From CAVXXB01 sp963765585 (GTDB lineage: Bacteria; Calditrichota; Calditrichia; JAJRVZ01): a DNA stretch of 64,000 nucleotides. The notes beneath the pieces are model-generated. The model was not told the DNA's origin and made no database searches. It saw only the letters and a program-made list of their open reading frames with translations. Made by a program: the position numbers and the translations under genes. Every line of letters begins with the position of its first letter. The first letter of the stretch is position 1. The stretch is from assembly GCA_963765585.1 (NCBI GenBank), contig CAVXXB010000012.1, forward strand, positions 186,001-250,000. The letters run 5' to 3'. Positions 62,912 through 64,000 of the stretch are shown here, in pieces.

Positions 62912-64000
62912 CTACATTATTTTTAACGAAATCATAAATTCGTCGGTTGCTTTAATATCCTCCTCCAGCGCACGGGCAAATCCGATAGATAAAGTGGAAC
63001 TAAGATTTGAAAAGAGAACCAGGCGAAAATCAACCTGCGCACCCAAATTGAAAAGAGTACGCCTAAAGCCATATTGTGCCAGTGGTTCCGCGGCCGGTTC
63101 GCCATCCATGTTGGCCTGAATTGCCGATGCGAAGAAGGCGGTCCGCATCCAGTTACAAAATAGTGCGGGAAATCCCATTTGGCGAAATCTCACCGGCGGC
63201 AGGTTCCATTCAAATAGCAGTTTCAGATAGTTCTTTCCGCCGAACTCATTTATTTTGGCACCGGGGAAAGTATAGTCTTCCCGGTATCTCTTTTCAGATA
63301 AGTGATCAACCCAGTTATTGCCAAAGCCGCCAAAGAAAAAATTGGCAAAGGGATCATTACGATCACCAAATGAATAACCCACCGACGTACGCAACCATAC
63401 AGAAGAATGATTAATTGGTAAAGAGAGACCCATATCCAGATTATTATATATCCGGAAAATGAATTTCTTGTTTACAAAATCATTATAACTAACCAGTTGC
63501 CACTTAATGCCCTGCTCATCGTCAATTGCACCTAATGATTTTTGCATATGTTCGTAGTCGAGGGCAAAACGGGCGGTGATTAGTTCTTTGGAAGTGGCGA
63601 CGACATTCTGATAATCAGGTAATGTTTCGAGCCCGGCCCATCCCTCCAGAAATATAATAAAATCAAGTTTCTTGGGGTCATCATAGATGAGCGTGTGCAG
63701 ATATTCCGCACCAAGTGAATATCCTTTGCGGCTCTTTTTTGTCGGTCCGAACAGATCATAAAAATCGGCACGGTTATAACTGGTGAATATCTTCCAATTC
63801 CAGTGACTTAGTTTGGCGGCAAAATGGATGCGTTCTTCAGCCGACAACTGTGTATTGGGAGAATAGGACGCATTTAAATTCAGTGAACTCAATCCCAGAC
63901 CATCGGAAAAATCCATCCGGAACCCAAGTCCGACAAAATCCTTATAACCATGCAATATGGGAATGACAGAGTTCATCTTCATATTACTAAATGTATTATA
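62912..64000 (-). CDS. Outer-membrane beta-barrel C-terminal part (5' end outside the window)
   Basis: The frame is open to the window edge, so the first visible Met (63982) is probably internal. The visible 362 residues are strand-rich with Gly/aromatic alternation: YKDFVGLGFRMDFSDGLGLS, WNWKIFTSYNRADFYDLFGP, SSVWLRTSVGYSFGDRNDPF, INEFGGKNYLKLLFEWNLPP and FRRTLFNLGAQVDFRLVLFS. This resembles the C-terminal barrel of FCB proteins that carry a TolB-like propeller upstream; that upstream part is not seen. It ends in EFMISLKIM, without the usual terminal aromatic. Confidence 0.65.
   Translation of the reverse strand, partial: YNTFSNMKMNSVIPILHGYKDFVGLGFRMDFSDGLGLSSLNLNASYSPNTQLSAEERIHFAAKLSHWNWKIFTSYNRADFYDLFGPTKKSRKGYSLGAEYLHTLIYDDPKKLDFIIFLEGWAGLETLPDYQNVVATSKELITARFALDYEHMQKSLGAIDDEQGIKWQLVSYNDFVNKKFIFRIYNNLDMGLSLPINHSSVWLRTSVGYSFGDRNDPFANFFFGGFGNNWVDHLSEKRYREDYTFPGAKINEFGGKNYLKLLFEWNLPPVRFRQMGFPALFCNWMRTAFFASAIQANMDGEPAAEPLAQYGFRRTLFNLGAQVDFRLVLFSNLSSTLSIGFARALEEDIKATDEFMISLKIM

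Overview
The window looks like chromosomal DNA from a Gram-negative bacterium of the FCB superphylum, most like the Calditrichota / KSB1 / Marinimicrobia / Ignavibacteria range. The evidence is the repeated C-terminal sorting domain built on YPNPFN(P/G), which ends five large secreted proteins, together with a TonB-dependent receptor, outer-membrane beta-barrels, many lipoproteins and a sigma-54 activator. By eye the base composition is around 40% G+C. I see no rRNA, tRNA, CRISPR array, integrase or intact insertion sequence. The phylum placement is inference; no marker gene settles it.

Layout. 1-7.3 kb: a small membrane protein, an outer-membrane barrel, and one very large secreted LamG/FN3-type protein on the minus strand broken by at least three frameshifts. 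7.3-9.8 kb: a receptor remnant, a PilZ protein and an exported aldo/keto reductase. 9.8-16.6 kb, the most interesting region: three tandem palindromes and a sigma-54 promoter drive a B12-type radical SAM enzyme, followed by a 39-residue peptide gene, an orphan peptide-binding lipoprotein, a membrane histidine kinase, an NtrC-type sigma-54 activator and a lone receiver protein. I read this as a candidate modified-peptide signalling system. 16.9-25.2 kb: a barrel protein, a lipocalin-like lipoprotein and a 2043-residue repeat protein. 25.3-31.3 kb: a CsgG-like protein, a serine beta-lactamase-family hydrolase and a two-gene M16 peptidase operon. 31.6-36 kb: an unknown protein, a cyclic-nucleotide-binding protein, a flavin reductase and a cytochrome-fused sugar dehydrogenase. 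36.4-41.7 kb: a minus-strand run of DUF885 peptidase, M24 peptidase and TonB receptor. 42-48.9 kb: two tandem paralogous secreted proteins with an unfamiliar two-fold central domain. 49.3-51.4 kb: LemA-TPM-TPM. 51.4-53.9 kb: monoacylglycerol-lipase-like hydrolase and glycerol kinase. 54.1-61.7 kb: three tail-collar proteins, an acetyltransferase and a DUF6916-like protein, divergent from a periplasmic binding protein and a DUF11-containing secreted protein. 61.8-64 kb: a PrsW-type protease and a partial barrel protein.

Two features cut across the whole window. First, at least twelve single-base frameshifts interrupt otherwise well-conserved genes, including the 3' end of glycerol kinase; this looks more like uncorrected sequencing indels than decay. 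Second, most long intergenic spaces hold imperfect inverted repeats made of short low-complexity words (ATTAGAAATTAG/CTAATCTCTAA, CTTCGTG, CGCAAAG, ACACGG, GGTCTCAGACC), often nested, which no annotated feature explains.
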